From Stenogyne calaminthoides (Eukaryota > Streptophyta > Magnoliopsida > Lamiales > Lamiaceae), in NCBI GenBank assembly GCA_037126765.1, contig JBBCBC010000022.1, positions 15,963,758 through 16,027,757 on the forward strand: DNA of 64,000 nt, in the 5' to 3' direction. Below are positions 1 through 10,057 of this stretch, piece after piece. A program made the position numbers and the translations under genes. The notes under the pieces were generated by a model, which worked only from the letters and a program-made list of their open reading frames with translations, ran no database searches and was not told the origin of the DNA. Within the stretch, counting starts at the first letter, position 1; every line of letters starts with the position of its first letter.

Positions 1-239
1 TGGCAGATGAAGGAAATACTCAGATAGTTGCCCCTGGTCCATATACTTACCCAGCTCCAAGACTTGAGAATGGCCATGTGAATGAGACAGCCATTTCTCA
101 AGAGATTGCTCAGTATGCCATCCAACTAGGCCTAACAGGAAACAACCCTGATATCATCAAAGCAAGGGATGAACTGAAGAAAAGATACTATGGGATGTTC
201 AACCTGGAAGTGCCAGAGGATGAAGTTGAAGAAGATTGA
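1..239 (+). CDS. C-terminal end of an env-like ORF (element C, partial)
   Basis: An open frame runs in from before the window and ends at a TGA at 237-239, giving about 78 residues. The last part reads LKKRYYGMFNLEVPEDEVEE. It resembles the ends of the env-like ORFs in B2 (MQRMYRMFGIPKELQ) and B1 (KLYQVFNVPQ), and like them lies a few hundred bases upstream of a polypurine tract and a 3' LTR. I infer it is the last ORF of a plus-strand Sirevirus. No transmembrane segment or known domain is visible in this piece. The similarity is short, so the family call rests mainly on position. The following 240-481 is AT-rich, non-coding 3' sequence. Confidence 0.55.
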   Translation, partial: ADEGNTQIVAPGPYTYPAPRLENGHVNETAISQEIAQYAIQLGLTGNNPDIIKARDELKKRYYGMFNLEVPEDEVEED

Positions 240-481
240 AGATTTTGTACTTCTGTTTTTGTTTTTGATTTTCATTGTAATCTGTAACTCTGATCTTACA
301 TCAATGAAAATTTTATCTTTATGCTCAAAGATAATATCTCATTATCTTTTTACATGTCTTTTATGTTTGATATGCCTTATGTTTTGAAATTGTTGGAAAA
401 ATTGCCATTTTGGATTGTAATAGAAAAACTGAAACCTGAGTATAGGTTAGGTTTTTGTAACAAGATGGTTTTGGCATCATC

Positions 482-494
482 AAAAAAGGGGAAA
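482..494 (+). promoter_or_regulatory. 3' polypurine tract of element C
   Basis: AAAAAAGGGGAAA, preceded by GGCATCATC and followed at once by the TGTTGGG start of an LTR. The same arrangement precedes every other Sirevirus 3' LTR in the window. This is the expected primer for plus-strand DNA synthesis. Confidence 0.8.
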
Positions 495-649
495 TTGTTG
501 GGAGATGAATTTAATAAAGAGATTTTGATTAGATCCCAAAACCCCGAGTATGACATGTTCAGATAATCTTGATAGATCGAGTCGATTCAAATATAGAGTG
601 TTTAGAAAGTTATCTCGCACCATGTATAGTCAAGAGATATAGATCGAAG

Positions 650-1215
650 TTAGATTTTGAAGTAATCAAGACTCAAGAAGTTTCAAAGAAACTAAAGACT
701 CGGTAAGTTTCAAGAAACCAAGACTCAAATAAGTTTCAAGAAATCAAGACTCAATAAAGTTGTCAAGAAATCAAGACTCAAGAAGAAATCAAGACTCAAA
801 TGAAGTAATCAAGACTTAGTAAGTAATCAAGACTCAAGAAGTTATCAAGAAATCAAGACTCAAGAAGTTATCAAGAAACCAAGACTCAAGAAGTTGTCAA
901 GAAATCAAGACTCAAGATGACAAGAAATCAAGACTCAAGATGACATCAAGACTCAAGATGACATCAAGACTCAAATGTCATCAAGACTCAAGATGTCACC
1001 GAAGTTTCAAGACTCAAGATGTCATCAAGACATCAAGACTCAAGATGTCATCAAGACTCAAGATGTCATCAAGACTCAAGATGACATCAAGACTCAAGAT
1101 GTCATCAAGACTCGTAAGACATCAAGACTCGGAAGATACTAAAGACTCGTAAGATATCAAGACCCAAAGAGTTATCGAAGACGCAAAGAAGATATCAATA
1201 CTCAAGATAACCTCA
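650..1215 (+). repeat. U3 minisatellite, about 18-bp units (element C LTR)
   Basis: Imperfect tandem copies of a unit like CAAGACTCAAGATGTCAT and shorter variants (TCAAGACTCAAGAAGTTA). Versions of the same unit, written CCTGAAGACTCAGA, occur in the U3 of the A and B2 LTRs. Here nearly every expected CTGAAG reads TCAAG, which fits the CTGA/TCAG discrepancy described in the findings. Confidence 0.7.
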
Positions 1216-1623
1216 ATGTTCCGAGGCATTGAATAATATCTATCTCAGAGACTACAAAAACCGAGAAAACGTGAATATTCGTAAAAATAGATATTGCCCC
1301 CGCATATTCATATGCATAAAAAGAAACTAAGTCTAAGTGTTGTTTAAGGTTATCTCATTCGAGAGATTGACCAAAAAGAGCCGCTATGTTTGTCTACATT
1401 TATCAAGACAAGAACCAATCGAGAGGAAGACAACATCGCATTTTTATCGACACCGAAAAGCGACAGTCACATCAATCATGTCAAGAGTACTATGTTCCGC
1501 ATCGCAACGAAAGTGGTGATTGGCTACATGAATGCATATTTCCTAAAACATGCAAGGGAGTATTCAAACCCTAAAAATAGTCGTTCATCAAACACCATAA
1601 GAGGAAACTCATGAAGCTATCTC

Positions 1624-1675
1624 CTCCAACGGGATAGTTTTTCAAGAGTGACCTTGGTGAAGTTGCCTATAAATA
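1624..1675 (+). promoter_or_regulatory. LTR core promoter of element C
   Basis: CTCCAACGG at 1624-1632 followed by TATAAATA at 1668-1675. The same pair occurs in the A, B1, B2, E1 and E3 LTRs, which marks this as the U3 promoter. The transcription start should lie about 30 bases after the TATA box. Confidence 0.65.
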
Positions 1676-2680
1676 CTAGTTACCCTTTACATTGAAAGGT
1701 TACGGGAAATTTCAAAGCAACTCAAGAGCTCATTCGTATTATTGCAAATTGAAGCACTCGAAAACCCAAGAATTTCCCAAGTGTTTCACATTGGAGAGAG
1801 CTCATTCACTAAGCCTAGATTGATAAGAAATATCCAAAGCTTAGTAGAGATATCCTAGCCTTTGCATTGTTCTTATTGTAAAGGATATCTCATCCTAGTT
1901 GGAAACCAACCAAAACCCAAACCCTTTTGTTAAGGTAGTTTGTGTGTGTTTTGTTGGTGAGTTGGAGTTGTAAAGAGTTAGTAAGCTACAGTGAGTTAGC
2001 CAGAAAACTCTAGAGAAGAAGTTAGTAATCTACTTGTGGTAGTCTGAACACTTGTGTGTGTTTGAGTTAGTAAGCTGCAGTGAGTCAGCCAGAAAACTCA
2101 AGGTAGAAAAGTGAGTAAGCTACAATGAGTTAGCCAAAAAGCTTTAGGAAGTGGTTAAGGAATTTCTCTGAAGGTCAGAGAGAGTGGACGTAGGAGCTTG
2201 AGTCTCTGAACCACTATAATTGCTGTGTTGTTTTGCTTTCTGTACTGCATTATTATCTATTGCATGTTTTTCACTGAAAGCATAATTAACTGATATTCAG
2301 TTGGAACCAATCCACTGAAATTGCATCAAACTGATCACAGCCTTAATCACTGTTTTATTAAAAGGAAGATCTTCAGCAAAGCTAAAACGAGTATAAACAT
2401 AGGGCCAACCATTCCGCACACTTGAGTAGCTAGAACAGATAGTTACCAAACTGAACTAACTCTACTGAGGGTTCAGTAATATAATTATCTGATCCAAGCA
2501 TCTCAGGACCTCTGATAAACTCAGGCTCAGTTGGGCTAATCTCAAGCTTCTGAAAGCAGCTCAGGATCATTGTCTCAGTAGACTTTGACTCAGGGCAATC
2601 TGTGCTTCTTAGGGCCAAATCATCGGGATAACCTGACCCATCTGACCTCAGTGAAAGAAAAGTTTTAAAAAAATCACTGA

Positions 2681-2708
2681 ACACGTGTATTCCCCCCCAT
2701 ACACGTGT
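2681..2708. other. Junction palindrome between element C LTR and E1
   Basis: ACACGTGTAT and ATACACGTGT form a perfect 10-bp inverted repeat around an 8-base loop, TCCCCCCC. It sits exactly where the C LTR breaks off and the E1 env-like gene resumes on the other strand. Neither element shows an LTR end or target duplication here, so this is a rearrangement junction rather than an insertion boundary. Confidence 0.6.
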
Positions 2709-5700
2709 GAGACTCGTTAGCACCGGGACCAACACATTTATTCTTTGAGACCAGAATGTCCTTAATAGGAGAAGGTAAGGCTTTCTCTTCCCATGACATA
2801 TCCTTTGCTGAGGCGGCTTTCTTCCTCTTCCTTCTTACGTATCTAGTTGCCAGCCCTTTACTATCAACAAGTTTCATCTTCTTTTCTGCAGCCTCAATCA
2901 CTGCCGTTTTGGCTTTCTGCTCCTCTTCTTGTGCAGCAGATAATTGTACCCTTGATCTAGTCTGCTTCTGAGGTTGGACAGATTCCACAACTTGCTTACC
3001 TCTTTTCCTAGCTCTCAGCTTGATTTCTTCTTCTTCAGCTTTCTCTTCTTCAGCTAGTTTTTGTATCAGTTCAAGGCTTCTAGCTTGATCTTCTGCTTCT
3101 TGTCTTTTCTGAACTGATGAAGAGAAATCTTCAATCTTATTAACTCTCTGAACCACTTCAGATATCGCAGACTTTTGTTCAGAAAGCTCTTTTCCCTGAG
3201 TTGTTATAGCTTCCCCATGTTGTTCAACTGTTTGAAATTATTCCACCAGTTAGGTGTCCGGAATGTTCACAGTTGGTATAGAAGGTTTTGGCATGACAGA
3301 TGGTTCAGCAGACGGTTCATGTTGAGCAGATGAGGTTTCAGCAAGTATCAACTGCATCTGTTTTTCTGGCTCTTGTCTTTCCCCCTTTTTGGTTTCGTCA
3401 AAAAGTGGTGACAACATATTCGTCAGATTAACCAGTTGAATGGAAATCTCCTCCTTGAGACTAGCAATGTCCTTGGGCGTGGAAAATGAAGGTTCAAGGC
3501 TCAACAGCCTGTTCAGACCAGATTCAATGGCCTTCTTCGATCGATTAACGGAACCTTCAAAACGTTTCCATCCTAGGTCCATCCAGGATTCTGTATGCTC
3601 CAAAGACCCCAGACACTCTCCAGCAATATTTGCGTGTGACCCAACATGGAGGTCTGGAGACTTATCTTCTCCATCAATGGATTAACCTTCTTCATCACCA
3701 ATTCAAGAATCTGATCGTGCATGAGTGTGATCTTGTCCATGGTCAGCTTCCTCTCTCTCTCTATCAGTCCGCTATGTTCCTCCTCAAATCATTTTATCAG
3801 AGCTACTGTTAGAGATGTGAATTGAGCGTCAATAGATGCCTTTACCCCATCCTGAATCTTTGAAGATATGTGATCTAGAGCATCGACACTCAAAGTAGCA
3901 GTCTGACCAGATGTTGATGCCTTGCCAAGTTGGGTCTCATCTGCAACACCCATTTCTGGTTCGTCGGCAGCTTACTCAACGTACTGGTATTCGTGGTCCA
4001 CCCATTCTTCCATCCGTGGGATCTTGAACCTATCATGAATCAACCATCTGATATCGTTATCAGAGGTCAATTCGATCACGCTATAAACACCAGCACTTGC
4101 CAAGCACTTCGCCTCCAGATCGACGAAGTATTCCTCTGGTAGAGACTTCATCAGGATCAGGAACTCCTCCACAGTCTTTAGTCTGATGTCCCGTCAGAAC
4201 ACAATTTCTTCTATCTTTTCCTGAGGGCCCGGATGGTTGATGAGATCTGGACAGATTTCAAGCAGATAAGTTTTTATCCGCTGCTTCAAAATGTAAACCA
4301 CGGGGTCTTCCTCCCCAGGTGTTCCCAGTTGAATTCATGTATTGAATGGATTGTGAGAGACAGAGGCGTATCTGTCGTCTGCGGGCTCAGACTCCACGAT
4401 CGGCTGTTCCTCAATCATTTCTGCTTCTGGTTCTATTGGCTTTTCCTTAACTGGAACAACTGGTTCTGTTGTTGATATTGGTTCAGAGGTAGGAACCTGT
4501 TCCAGCTGTGGGACGGTGGGAGGTAAAATAGAAATAAGCTCAGTTGGTTGAGGTGGAGGTGTGGGTGACTTAGATGTGGGAGTCGGAGATCTCTCTTTCC
4601 GAGATACAGAGCTAAGAAGCACGGAATCAGAAGGTGATTCCTCCCCAGATGGTGCAACCTCTGCCTCCTTCTCAGCAAGACTCCGACCAGTAGTCTCTTC
4701 CACCATCTGTTCCTCTTGAACAGCTTCCCTTTCTACGCTGATAGTTCATTCTGGACTGTCAGCAGCCTCCACATCTGATTCCAGGTGAATCAGCTCAATT
4801 TCTCTTATCTGTTTAGGCACGTTTGTCTCTGGTATGGGCTTAGATGGGTCCGCAACTGCCTTCTTCAGGGTCGAAGTGATCTTCTTTTGCTTCTTTTCTG
4901 TTGTTTCTGGCTTCTTGGCCAGAGTGTTTCTCTTCATCCTCTTCGGAGCAGTCTGCATCTCAGACGACTCTGCATACTTGGAACCCTTGCCTTCTCCTCT
5001 TGTCCTGGGCACATATGGCGTAGGATCATCATCAGATTGCCCAGAAATCGGTTCATCCTTCCCCAAGATGGCCTTAAACTTTGCCAAATAGACTTTCTTC
5101 CCATCCTCATTCCACTCGAAGTTATCTGGCAACTTGTCAGCTAGCAGAATGGACACCTTGTGGATATGCGAGCATTTCAAGGTCAGATAGACTTCGTTCC
5201 TTTCGTTCAGCTTAAATTTGGCTGTTTATTTCAACAATCTTGACTTGAATAAACCAGCCTAATCCAAATTTTCTGCCTTGCTAATTATTGCAGTCATCAC
5301 ATTCTGCTTCACAGCAGTAAGGGCATCTAGACTGTGTGTGATACACAAAATCACTTTGGACACTATTTCGAATAGAAGTCGATACTTCCGTCTGAGATAA
5401 GGTGCTTTGACATTGAATACTTGCTCGCTGTTCGTCGGTCTTAATAAGACATCCTTCAGATATATTTTATCATCAACGCCTGTAGTGAAGGTAGTTGGAT
5501 AACGGTTCCTGTTCGAAGTCCGAAGATTCGGAATAGGTCTTCATTGGTTATGAGAATGTCAAAACCACCCACGGAAGACTTCAACCTTCCTTCATCATCC
5601 ATTTGAAGATTTTATAAAAACTCAAGGGCTTCATAAGTGTGGACTATATCTAGATGAATATAACAATATTGCTCCAGTCCAACAGCCCTTAGACAATCTA

Positions 5701-5830
5701 AGATTTCCTTCGATTCTTCATCATTCGTTGTATTGAATATAACGTATTTCTTATCGAAGATGTCCTTCTTCGTCGACGGGAAATTACACATCTTTTTGCC
5801 CTGTCCTGGAATTGCTGATAATTGTGCCAT
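2709..5830 (-). pseudogene. env-like ORF of E1, frameshifted and truncated
   Basis: The start at 5828-5830 matches the B2 homologue (MAYLIPTTGQGKK against MAQLSAIPGQGKK). Blocks in order: an N-terminal conserved domain (5830-5612; CxxxG.E.Y...I.V..YEALEFL); a second block with SILLADKLPDNFEW then a lysine-rich stretch (5180-4746); an acidic and Pro/Ser-rich linker with RSPTPTSKSPTP (4706-4335); a helical block ending DIRWLIHDRF (4172-3972); a helical block ending LSPLFDETKKGE (3603-3250); and a Lys/Glu-rich coiled coil (3156 to about 2710). Several frameshifts and stops separate the blocks. The C-terminus is lost at the junction with element C. 'Env-like' describes only the position after pol: I see no signal peptide, transmembrane helix or fusion-like segment. 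Confidence 0.7.
3378..3390 (-). promoter_or_regulatory. Internal polypurine tract within env-like ORF (E1)
   Basis: In the sense direction this is AAAAAGGGGGAAA, encoding the KKGE of FDETKKGE. It equals the core of the 3' polypurine tracts next to the LTRs and is found at the same codons in B1, B2 and E3. Confidence 0.6.
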
Positions 5831-5832
5831 TT

Positions 5833-6103
5833 CTACATTAAAAAGACCAGTTTTAGTGACGATTCTGAGTCATTTATTATTCAAAACCAGCAATAAAGCA
5901 ACCCAAACCATCAATTTAAAGCACAATATGGATCTCAAGATAGGCATATACGCATATTTGTAAATGTGTAATCAGTCATTAACTTAGATAAAGCTTTATT
6001 CCCAGATAATATGAGAAATCACCGTTTATACAAAATATATATCATAATCAGTGTAGAACAATGAAATTCACATATCATCACATGATAAACACTTAGAAAT
6101 TAC
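5833..6103 (-). other. Putative leader intron of E1 env-like gene
   Basis: In the sense direction, TTTCTA/GTAATTTCTAAG is a plausible 5' splice site and TTTTTAATGTAG/AA precedes the ATG by two bases. B2 has a matching donor (TTTCTG/GTAATTTC), and B1 has a full GT-AG pair just before its ATG. No transcript evidence is available. Confidence 0.4.
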
Positions 6104-6523
6104 TAGAAATTGATTCGTAAGATGGAGTGTTTTGAAAGAATCGATTTATATTTTCCCAAAAGAATCTAGTTTTGCACCGAGAGGTTATGGAGAATTTTGG
6201 TAATGAAAGTGTGAAGTTGAAAAGCTTTAGGGTTTAAAAGGTGCGAGGGAAAAACATTTTACACAGATTCCCACCAATACTTGAGTATTCGTGTTTTGAA
6301 ATAGACGACTTAGATTAAGCGGTCGTAAAGTAAAATAATAGTGTGGTCAAGGAAATTTACTGAAAGTATTTTGGATGCGAAAACACGCATTAAAGACTAA
6401 TAAATACAAAAACTCCACGTCTGCATTTAATGCTTGCAGGGCTTGCATCATAGAGTAAGATAAACAATAATCATTACAGAAAAGTAGATAAGTTCAGATA
6501 ATGTAAACAGAAAACGTATCTGA

Positions 6524-6549
6524 CTGGTTGATGTTGTAATCAACCAGTT
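6524..6549 (-). promoter_or_regulatory. Conserved stem-loop upstream of env-like gene (E1)
   Basis: The sense strand reads ACTGGTTGAT, a 6-base loop, then ATCAACCAGT: perfect 10-bp arms. The B1 and B2 copies differ in sequence but keep pairing. The stem lies about 690 bases before the env-like ATG and about 230 bases after the pol stop. The rest of 5831-6778 is AT-rich, has no credible ORF, and includes a TTAAATGCAGACGTGG motif also found in the B1 leader. Confidence 0.6.
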
Positions 6550-6778
6550 ACCACTTGTATCTGATCCAATTTTTTCTGATTTGTTGATCTTACTGTGTAG
6601 CCTATACCTTAACAAATTTTCCCAACAATGTTTTATCCTTCAGATCAGATCCATTCTGACCCAAAAAACCCTTAGTCAGTTGAAGTTCCCCCTTCACCTG
6701 ACATTCCTATCTGATCAGTTCCCAAATGATCTCTTTTGATCAGATGAAGTTCTTTCTTCATCTGACCTTCTTACCTGG

Positions 6779-9700
6779 TCAATCTCTTAACCAACTGGTG
6801 TTTGAGATTAATCCACCAAAGTAATCTGGTGCATCTTCTCCTAAGTCCAGTAAACCTAGCTCATTACATAGTTCTCTGAATCTGACTTCAGCTAGAGGTT
6901 TGGTTAAGATATCAGCTCTTTGCTTATCAGTATGGATCTTTTCCATTCTGATGTTCTTCTTTTCCGCATGGTCTCGGATAAAGTGATGTCTGATGTCCAC
7001 ATGCTAGCATCTCGTGTGTAGAACTGGGTTCTGAGTGATAGCAATCGCACTATTACTGTCACAGAAGATAGGCACATTGGTAGCAATTATGTTGTAATCC
7101 CTCAGCTGCTGACAAAGCCAGAGCAATTATGTTGTAATCCTACAACCTCCATAATCAGAATTAGAGTACCCACTAAGCTCTATATTATCATCTGCTGGAT
7201 ACCATAAACTGAAGTTTACAGTACCCTTTAGATACTTAAGAATCCGCTTAGCTGCATCCAGGTGGCTTTGCTTCGGATTTGCCTGAAATCTGGCACATAC
7301 ACCTACTGCGAAGGTTATATCTGGTCTGCTTGCAGTCAGGTATAATAATGATCCAATCAAAGCCCTATACTCTTTCTGATTAGTTTTCTTACCACCTTCA
7401 TCTGGATCCATTTTGAAAGAAGTCATCATTGAAATTCTGGCTTCCTTACAATTCTGAACACCATACTTAGCGAATAAATTCCTTGTGTACTTCGCCTGGC
7501 AGATGAAGATCCCTGTGTGAGCTTGTTTAACTTGAAGACCTAGAAAGTAGCTCATCTGACCCATCATGGACATCTCGAATTTCCCTTGCATCAGTTTACT
7601 GAATTTCTCGCATAGCTTCTGATTAGGAGAACCAAAGATTATATCGTCCACGTAGATCTGAACCATCAGAATATCTTCACCGTCTTCAATTCTTAACAAG
7701 GTCCTATCAATTAAGCCCTTGGTGAAACCATTCTCTGTCAAGAACTGGGATAGTGTATCATACCATGCTCTAGGAGCCTGTTTTAGTCCATAAAGAGCTT
7801 TTCTTAATCGGTACACTTGGTTGCTTATTTCAAAGCCAGGAGGTTGTTCAACATAAACTTCCTCAGCTAGTACCCCGATTAAGAATGCACTCTTTACATC
7901 CATCTGATACACAGTAAATCCCCTATGAGCTGCATAAGCCAGAAAAAGCCAAATGGCTTCCAGGCGAGCGACTGGTGCAAAGGTTTCATCATAATCAATC
8001 CCTTCTGATTGTGAAAATCCCTTAACACTAAGTCTTGCCTTATTTCTGGTTATCACATTCTGCTCATCCTTCTTGTTCTTGAATACCCACTTAGTACCAA
8101 TCACATCTTGATGAGTTGGTCTGTCTACAAGTTCCCAAACTTGATTTCTCTCAAACTGTTCTAGTTCTTCTTGCATGGCTAGAATCCAGCTTGCATCTTG
8201 AAGAGCTTCTTCAACAGTGAGTGGTTCCTTCAAAGACAGATAACAACAGTACATTGCACTTTCACTAATCTGATGTCTAGTTTTGACTCTATCAGATGGG
8301 TCTCCGATGATCAGGTCAGTTGGATGACTGGTTATCCAGGTCCTTCTTTCCTGATTATCATCAGTTTGGAGAACATCATCCTCTTCTGATAAAGATTCAT
8401 CACTAGAGACTGGGAGAGGTACTTGAGTAGGATTCACTTGGCATGGACATATCTCAACTGATGTTGGACTCATCATGTCTTTGAGTCCGTCATCACGAAC
8501 ATTAGGTGTTCCCCCGAACCGGATGGTTCGGTTATTCTTTCTCTCAAATTGCATGCAAAGATCTTCAATCGACAAATTATGCGTACCTTTGGGGTCTGAC
8601 CGACCTGGTGAATCGTCAAGGTCAAAGTTTTGAACATATACAGTGACGTATTTTGGATCCTTTCCTTTGAGCCTTAACTGATCCATTTTCAGTGAATATG
8701 GTTTGTCTAGTATATCTTGTTCTGCAGCAGATTTCTCTTGATCAGATGTTGACTCATCAAAGACCACATGAGGTGTTTCTTCCACAACTAGGGTTCGTTT
8801 GTTGAAAACCCTAAATGCTTTGCTGGTTGAGGAATATCCTAAGAATATGCCCTCATCTAACTTGGCATCGAAGGTTCTCAACTGACTCTTCCCATTGTTG
8901 TGTATGAAACACTTGCACCGGAACACATGAAAGTAGGAAACACAAGGTTTTCTGCCCTTCCACAGTTCATAGGGTGTTTTAAAGTGAATCTTAGTCAGAG
9001 AGCATCTGTTTTGCATGTGACAAGCAGTGTTGATAACTTTTGCCCAGAAACGGCTTTGTGTTGCATGCTCAGCTAACATGGTGCGTGCAGCTTCTTTAAG
9101 TGTTCTGTTTCTTCTTTCTGCTACGCCATTTTGTTGTGGTGTTCTTGCAGCTGATGTCTCATGTTGTATACCAAACTCAGAGCAAAAATCAGATATAAAT
9201 TGGTTCAAGAATTATGTACCTTTATCTAATCTGATTTTCACTATACTGAGACCCTTCTCATTCTGAATCTTCTTGAAAAGTTCAGGTAACTTTGTTGTAG
9301 TTTCACTCTTCTTATACAAGAATACAACCTAGGTGAACTTAGAATAATCATCTACGACCACCAGAGTGTATTTGTGTCCACTAAATTAAGAGGCGTAACT
9401 GGTCCAAATAGATCCATATGGAGCAGTTGCAATACTCTGCTGGATGGAGGAGAAGGTATCCCTTTGAATGAAGTTTTTACTTGCTTTCCCTTCTGTCATG
9501 CGGTACATGTCTGATCTTTAGAGAATACTTCATTCGGGAGACCTTCAACCAAGGACATCCTTGCTATCTTGTTAAGAGTTTGAAGTTCAGATGGCTCATT
9601 CTCTTGTGCCAGAGCCAACTGGAGCTATTTGAACTCTTAACAATCAAGCATGCATTTCTTGAAAAACTTTCCTAATCTGCTGTATAAATCGTTCCTTTTC

Positions 9701-10057
9701 TGGAGCCAGTTAGCAAAATCTATTGACTCACTCGATTTCTGATTGTGCATTGATCTGATGAGAACTCAACACTAAATCTGTTGTCGCAGAACTGTGATAC
9801 AGATAACAGGTTGTGCCTTAAGCCATCAATGTATGAAACACTTGTAACCTGTACATCATCGTTCACTAAGGTTCCAACTCCTCTGGTAAAACCAAAGTTG
9901 TCGTCCCCAAAGAGAACTCGTGGGCCTGGTTTCTCAATGTAATTGTTGAGGAGATGTTGACTTCCAGTCATGTGCCTTGAACATCCACTATCTATGTACT
10001 AGATAGTTGCTTGTACACCTCCTTTATTAGCCAGTCCCACTCGAGTCTGCGAGCAAA
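6779..10057 (-). pseudogene. pol: pol of E1 (protease, integrase, RT, RNase H), broken
   Basis: The aspartic protease site IDSGCSRHMTG has its DSG codons at 9984-9992, but a TAG replaces the tryptophan codon just upstream (9999-10001). The GAG-pre-integrase and integrase catalytic core follow, ending in TPQQNGVAERRNRT. RT carries YVDD at 7643-7654. RNase H has lost about 45 codons around 7115-7130, where a segment starting AGCAATTATGTTGTAATCC is duplicated; its C-terminal end (TDKQRADILTKPLAE) is intact to the stop at 6779. The largest unbroken piece is 7127-9208. The order INT before RT makes this copia type. As written, no full polyprotein can be made. Confidence 0.9.
7127..9208 (-). CDS. 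Long uninterrupted pol ORF of E1 (integrase end to RNase H start)
   Basis: A 693-codon open frame starting inside the integrase core (FISDFCSEFGIQHETSAART) and containing the catalytic Glu region, the integrase C-terminal domain, the complete RT with QMDVKSAFL and YVDDIIFGS, and the start of RNase H (SGYSNSDYGGCR). It ends where the RNase H deletion begins. The initial Met is internal to integrase, so this is a surviving part of pol and not a separate gene. That it has stayed open while its surroundings decayed suggests E1 is not very old. Confidence 0.85.
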   Translation of the reverse strand: MNQFISDFCSEFGIQHETSAARTPQQNGVAERRNRTLKEAARTMLAEHATQSRFWAKVINTACHMQNRCSLTKIHFKTPYELWKGRKPCVSYFHVFRCKCFIHNNGKSQLRTFDAKLDEGIFLGYSSTSKAFRVFNKRTLVVEETPHVVFDESTSDQEKSAAEQDILDKPYSLKMDQLRLKGKDPKYVTVYVQNFDLDDSPGRSDPKGTHNLSIEDLCMQFERKNNRTIRFGGTPNVRDDGLKDMMSPTSVEICPCQVNPTQVPLPVSSDESLSEEDDVLQTDDNQERRTWITSHPTDLIIGDPSDRVKTRHQISESAMYCCYLSLKEPLTVEEALQDASWILAMQEELEQFERNQVWELVDRPTHQDVIGTKWVFKNKKDEQNVITRNKARLSVKGFSQSEGIDYDETFAPVARLEAIWLFLAYAAHRGFTVYQMDVKSAFLIGVLAEEVYVEQPPGFEISNQVYRLRKALYGLKQAPRAWYDTLSQFLTENGFTKGLIDRTLLRIEDGEDILMVQIYVDDIIFGSPNQKLCEKFSKLMQGKFEMSMMGQMSYFLGLQVKQAHTGIFICQAKYTRNLFAKYGVQNCKEARISMMTSFKMDPDEGGKKTNQKEYRALIGSLLYLTASRPDITFAVGVCARFQANPKQSHLDAAKRILKYLKGTVNFSLWYPADDNIELSGYSNSDYGGCRITT

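Larger units (their letters stand above)
496..2698 (+). repeat. 3' LTR of element C, truncated in U5
   Basis: It starts TGTTGGGAGATG right after the polypurine tract. It holds a repeat-rich U3 (650-1215), a CTCCAACGG motif and TATA box (1624-1675), and leader sequence with the GAACCACTATA block seen in the other LTR families. Near 2430 it matches the U5 of the B1 LTR (CCGCACAC followed by GATAGTTACC). The B1-like U5 pattern continues to about 2690 and stops roughly 60-70 bases short of the expected end. There it meets the env-like gene of E1 on the opposite strand. At 2.2 kb it is the longest LTR here. The minus-strand ORF at 2430-2735 is only the antisense of this U5. Confidence 0.75.

Noticed and set aside
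940..1152. Plus-strand ORF of repeated SRLKM
   Set aside because: Translation of the U3 minisatellite in the C LTR; no codon-like conservation.
2430..2735. 101-codon minus-strand ORF
   Set aside because: Antisense of the C LTR U5 (matches B1 U5) plus the first bases of E1; crosses the junction palindrome.
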